Translations under genes and position numbers: made by a program
From: Streptomyces sp. NBS 14/10
GTDB lineage: Bacteria > Actinomycetota > Actinomycetes > Streptomycetales > Streptomycetaceae
Direction: 5' to 3'
Assembly (NCBI RefSeq): GCF_002224125.1
Contig: NZ_NCSM01000005.1
Coordinates: 1-64,000, forward strand
Length of the DNA: 64,000 bases
The notes under the pieces: generated by a model
What the model was told of the DNA's origin: nothing
The model's input: only the letters and a program-made list of their open reading frames with translations
Database searches by the model: none
In this document: one piece after another, positions 61,375 to 64,000 of the stretch
Position numbering within the stretch: position 1 is the stretch's first letter
How the letters are laid out: the number at the start of each line of letters is the position of its first letter

Positions 61375-62397
61375 TCAGGCCAAGACGACCGGGTTGCTCA
61401 ACGCTGCCATGTGCCCCTTCACGTCGCGGACCTCGGTGCGAATGAACGCCGATTCCTCAGCGCTGATCTGCCACTCCACCGTGCCCGACCCGGTGTCGGG
61501 CAATGATTCGCTGCACACCTTTCCCCTCTCGGTGTGGAGGCTGACAGTGCCGCAGGGCACACCACGTACGTCAACTCGCACCACGGCCAGCTCATCGCCG
61601 ATCTTCAGCTGCTCACCGATCCCAGCGCTGCGGTCACCGGCAGAAACCGTGAAAGACAGCCCGACGGCATGCGATGCGGCGATCCAGCTACGGCCGGCGC
61701 GGACACCAGCGAGGATCGCCTCAACACTCAGCTCGTCGGCCAGCACAACGGTGTGCGGGGTGCCGATCTGGCCCTCCAGGTGGGTGTCACTGTTGCCTAT
61801 CGCGGGCCGCCACCGTCCCTGGTGGATCTCCGCGGCCAGGCTGCGCCCCCACTCGGCCAGGGCCGCCTCATTGTCCGCCTGCCATGGCACATCCGAACGC
61901 CACGGCCCGTCCCACACCTCAACCACGTCGAAGCCCTGGTACGGATACATGAACGTGCCCGACGCGTACGGGACGTGCGGATGAGCTGCCACACAGAGCC
62001 CACCCGCCCGATGAACCTCCTCCAGACGCCCGTCGACTCTGTTGTCCCGCACCCCATAGCGCCAGTCGACCACCTGATCCGGGCGGACCCCCAGCGCTAG
62101 CCAATGTCCGGTCCGCGTGACGACCTCTTGCCCCAGGATCACCAACAGATCGTTGCCGGTGTGCCGGCTCCAGGCACCATGCGTCTCAGCAGAGTTGTGC
62201 TCGGTGGTCGCGAGGAAATCGAGCCCCGCCGCACGCGCACCTGCCGCAAGTTCCGCGGGTGTCAGCTCGCCGCCGTGCGAGGCCACCGAATGCACATGGC
62301 AGTCACCCCGATACCAGCCGCGCCCCCGGTCGGCCACCCGCCGCAACGGGAACTGAGACACCGGAAGCCACTTCCCCGCTTCGTCACCCATCGTCAT
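61375..62397 (-). CDS. CehA/McbA-type PHP-domain metallohydrolase
   Basis: 340 residues. PHP metal motifs in order: YRGDCHVHSVASHGGEL (His34, His36), FLATTEHNSAETHG (Glu66, His67), ILGQEVVTRTGHWLALG (Glu90, His97), CVAAHPHVPYASG, and AIGNSDTHLEGQIG. A short C-terminal beta region follows. Members include carbaryl/microcystin-type esterases and phosphoesterases. No signal peptide, so cytoplasmic. It is monocistronic. Confidence 0.88.
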   Translation of the reverse strand: MTMGDEAGKWLPVSQFPLRRVADRGRGWYRGDCHVHSVASHGGELTPAELAAGARAAGLDFLATTEHNSAETHGAWSRHTGNDLLVILGQEVVTRTGHWLALGVRPDQVVDWRYGVRDNRVDGRLEEVHRAGGLCVAAHPHVPYASGTFMYPYQGFDVVEVWDGPWRSDVPWQADNEAALAEWGRSLAAEIHQGRWRPAIGNSDTHLEGQIGTPHTVVLADELSVEAILAGVRAGRSWIAASHAVGLSFTVSAGDRSAGIGEQLKIGDELAVVRVDVRGVPCGTVSLHTERGKVCSESLPDTGSGTVEWQISAEESAFIRTEVRDVKGHMAALSNPVVLA

Positions 62398-62454
62398 CCC
62401 AGCAACCTAAGGTGCCGCCGGGAGGCCGTGGCCATCGCGGGCGGGCAGCGCGGG

Positions 62455-63100
62455 TCAGGCTGCCGTCCACGGGCGAAGCTTGTCGGGGTTGCGGACGGCC
62501 CAGATGTGTGTGATCCGATCGTGTGCGATGTCGAATGCGTACACCGCCACGATGACGCCCTCTTGGTGGATCGTGAGGCCGGGCTGACCGTTGACCGTGC
62601 GTTCCAGGATCGTCCGGTTGCCGGGAGCCCTGCCTGCGATGTCGACGAGGTAATGGGCGATCCTTTCGCCGCCTTCGATCGGGCGGAGTGCGGCCCTGAC
62701 CAGGCCGGCCTGGTGGGCGGCCGGGGCCGCTTGCGGTCGGGAGGTGCGGAGGCGGCGGCGGGCTTGGGAGGCCAGCTCGCGGCATGCTACCGGGGTGCGG
62801 CCGGTGATCTCGGCGATTTGAGGAAGGCCATGCTCACCGACTCGTCCATGGTGACCCGATCGGCCGGGTCGGCCGTGGCGCCGCTGGTCCACTCAGTTCG
62901 GCCGGGTAGCGGCTCGGGGATCCATTCGCCTACGTAAGCCTCGCGTCGGGCCCGTGCCGAGCCGAGCAGGTCCAGGCAGATGCGGGTGGGCGACCGTGGT
63001 CAGCCAGGCGCCGGGCGAAGCGATGGCATCCCGCTGCTGCGGGGACATGGCGTACCAGCAGGTGTACCCCGGCACAGCGAGTTGAGCCGCTGAGGCCACC
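62455..63100 (-). pseudogene. SigJ-type ECF sigma factor, deleted and frameshifted
   Basis: Collinear pieces: YTCWYAMSPQQRDAIASPGA then WLTTVA (region 2 end), a frame change, CLDLLGSARARREAYVGEWI then PEPLPGRTEWTSG and DRVTMDESVSMAFL (the linker and start of region 4). A ~25-residue deletion removes the DNA-contact part, then QIAEITGRTPVACRELASQA then RRRL and the SnoaL-like tail domain VIVAVYAFDIAHDRITHIWA then VRNPDKLRP-stop. The N-terminal region 2 is also degraded. SigJ-type factors carry this C-terminal SnoaL-like domain. No active sigma factor can be made. Confidence 0.8.
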
Positions 63101-63227
63101 CCCGGCTACCCCGGCCCGATCCCGTTCCGAAGTCAGTACGGCGGCCGCGGGCCTGACATCCCGGGCCGCTGCGACGTCGTACTAGTGAGAAGCCGAGATT
63201 CCACACCGATTGGAAGGGATGGTCGCG

Positions 63228-63668
63228 ATGTCTACGCAACGCGAGGTCGACGAAGCCAAGATTCGGCTGCAGATCGACAACATTGTGGAAGGGATCCGAG
63301 CCAAGGATCTCGAGGGTCTGAAGCAGCTCTACGCGGCGGACGTCGTGTCCTTCGATGTCGAGCCGCCGCTGCAGCATGTAGGGGTAGAGGCGAAGTTGAA
63401 GAACTGGGCGAGGGCGTTCACGTTCTTCCAGGATCTGCGTTACGAGGTTCGCGACCTGACCGTCACCGTGGGCGGTGATGTGGCATTCGGGCACTGCTTC
63501 GGACGGCTCAGCGGCACGTTGATGAACGGGACGACGACAAGCGGTATGTGGGTCCGGGCCACTTTCTGCTTCCAGAAGATCGACGGCAATTGGTTGGTCG
63601 CGCACGACCAGGTTTCTGTGCCGTTCGATATAGCGAGTGGCAAGGGAGTGGCCGACCTCGAGCCCTGA
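63228..63668 (+). CDS. SnoaL-like (NTF2/ketosteroid-isomerase fold) protein
   Basis: 146 residues. Single NTF2-like domain: EAKIRLQIDNIVEGIRAKDL then EGLKQLYAADVVSFDVEPPL, VTVGGDVAFGHCFGRLSGTL, TSGMWVRATFCFQKIDGNWL then VAHDQVSVPFDI. This is the DUF4440/SnoaL-2 pattern with a hydrophobic cavity; roles range from isomerases to stress proteins. ATG at 63228 with GGAAGG upstream. It follows the SigJ relic on the opposite strand; the pairing may be accidental. Confidence 0.86.
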   Translation: MSTQREVDEAKIRLQIDNIVEGIRAKDLEGLKQLYAADVVSFDVEPPLQHVGVEAKLKNWARAFTFFQDLRYEVRDLTVTVGGDVAFGHCFGRLSGTLMNGTTTSGMWVRATFCFQKIDGNWLVAHDQVSVPFDIASGKGVADLEP

Positions 63669-63761
63669 CGAGCACCAGAAGTTCGGGGCCTCGCCCGGCG
63701 GCGCTACCGCCGTGCGGAACGGCAACGGGACGTGTCCGTGTCGGTGGCTAGGGTTGCGATC

Positions 63762-64000
63762 GTGGATATCGAGGAGACCAACTGCATGTGGCGGACGGCG
63801 CTGGCCGACGGCGACTCGCGTGGTGTCGAACAGTTGCTGCGGCGCGACACGCGACTGCGGCTGTTGGGGCACGAATCGTCGGGGACCCTCGAGACGGCGG
63901 GGAAGGCCGAACTGCGAGGGCTTCTGCTGCTGGGCGGCGACGGCGACGTCCCGTTCGCGGCGGACTCTCCGTGGGGTATACCGGCCGACGCGGGTCTCGC
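63762..64000 (+). CDS. gene running off the right edge, function unknown
   Basis: From GTG 63762 the frame is open for 79 codons to the window end with strong GC3 bias: VDIEETNCMWRTALADGDSR, GVEQLLRRDTRLRLLGHESS, then LETAGKAELRGLLLLGGDGD. The early ALADGDSRGVEQLLRRDTRL helix pattern resembles ankyrin-like or NTF2-like starts. Its identity needs the next contig sequence. Confidence 0.55.
   Translation, partial: MDIEETNCMWRTALADGDSRGVEQLLRRDTRLRLLGHESSGTLETAGKAELRGLLLLGGDGDVPFAADSPWGIPADAGL

Overview
This 64 kb window is high-GC actinobacterial DNA, most likely a Streptomyces chromosome arm or a large linear plasmid. The evidence is the strong GC bias at third codon positions, frequent GTG and TTG starts, many LysR/TetR/MerR/HxlR/ArsR/Lrp regulators divergent from small metabolic genes, a Tat-exported glycoside hydrolase, and typical Streptomyces families (VanZ with a two-component system, DUF6236, YrdB, CehA/McbA-type PHP hydrolase). 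No core housekeeping cluster, rRNA, tRNA or CRISPR array was seen. About a third of the recognisable coding sequence is broken: frameshifted, internally deleted or reduced to fragments. Transposase and recombinase relics of several families (Tn3, IS5, IS630, an IS701-like type, tyrosine and serine recombinases) are scattered through it. This is what an unstable, decaying accessory region looks like.

Layout. 0.3-7.3 kb: isochorismatase-like hydrolase, shattered MFS transporter, Tn3 relic, a VanZ/response regulator/sensor kinase set, IS5 relic, ComB-like phosphatase and a VOC protein. 7.4-11.5 kb: mobile-element graveyard with a decayed integrase beside two cysteine-rich zinc-binding proteins, a hemerythrin protein and a kinase stub. 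12-16.2 kb: WD40-like protein, a LysR/SDR divergent pair and a SUKH protein. 16.6-18.2 kb: a striking fusion of a squalene/phytoene-synthase-like domain to a cis-prenyltransferase, which is the best candidate for new chemistry here. 18.3-26 kb: a broken secreted protein, HIT protein, small proteins, a TetR/alcohol dehydrogenase pair and DUF6236. 26-38 kb: GtrA-like protein, secreted alpha/beta hydrolase, a MerR/aldo-keto reductase pair with a textbook 19-bp-spacer promoter, an RfbD-like reductase, an MFS exporter divergent from a broken ArsR regulator, a methyltransferase and a P-loop kinase clipped by an IS relic. 38.4-40.2 kb: an HxlR/MFS pair with a clear operator.

40.3-52.2 kb is a mannoside/N-glycan-like utilisation locus: GH1 beta-glycosidase, ABC sugar permease, two GH38 alpha-mannosidase genes (one deleted down to a stub and joined to the permease, the other frameshifted), DUF2264, Gfo/Idh/MocA oxidoreductase, ThuA, a Tat-exported GH71/GH99-like protein and a ROK protein without its N-terminus. 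The gene set suggests secreted cleavage of a mannose-containing glycan, import, and intracellular trimming and oxidation. The deletions and frameshifts suggest the pathway is no longer functional.

52.2-64 kb: two Lrp/AsnC regulators, one divergent from a PatB/MalY-type C-S lyase that precedes an amino-acid permease, with a clean inverted repeat between them. Then an overlapping beta-carbonic anhydrase/TusA-like pair, a GNAT acetyltransferase, an F420-dependent-type reductase, YrdB, small membrane proteins, a PHP-domain hydrolase, a SigJ-type sigma factor relic, a SnoaL-like protein and an unfinished gene at the right edge. Several of the local repressor/target pairs carry readable operators, so regulation here looks mostly gene-by-gene.
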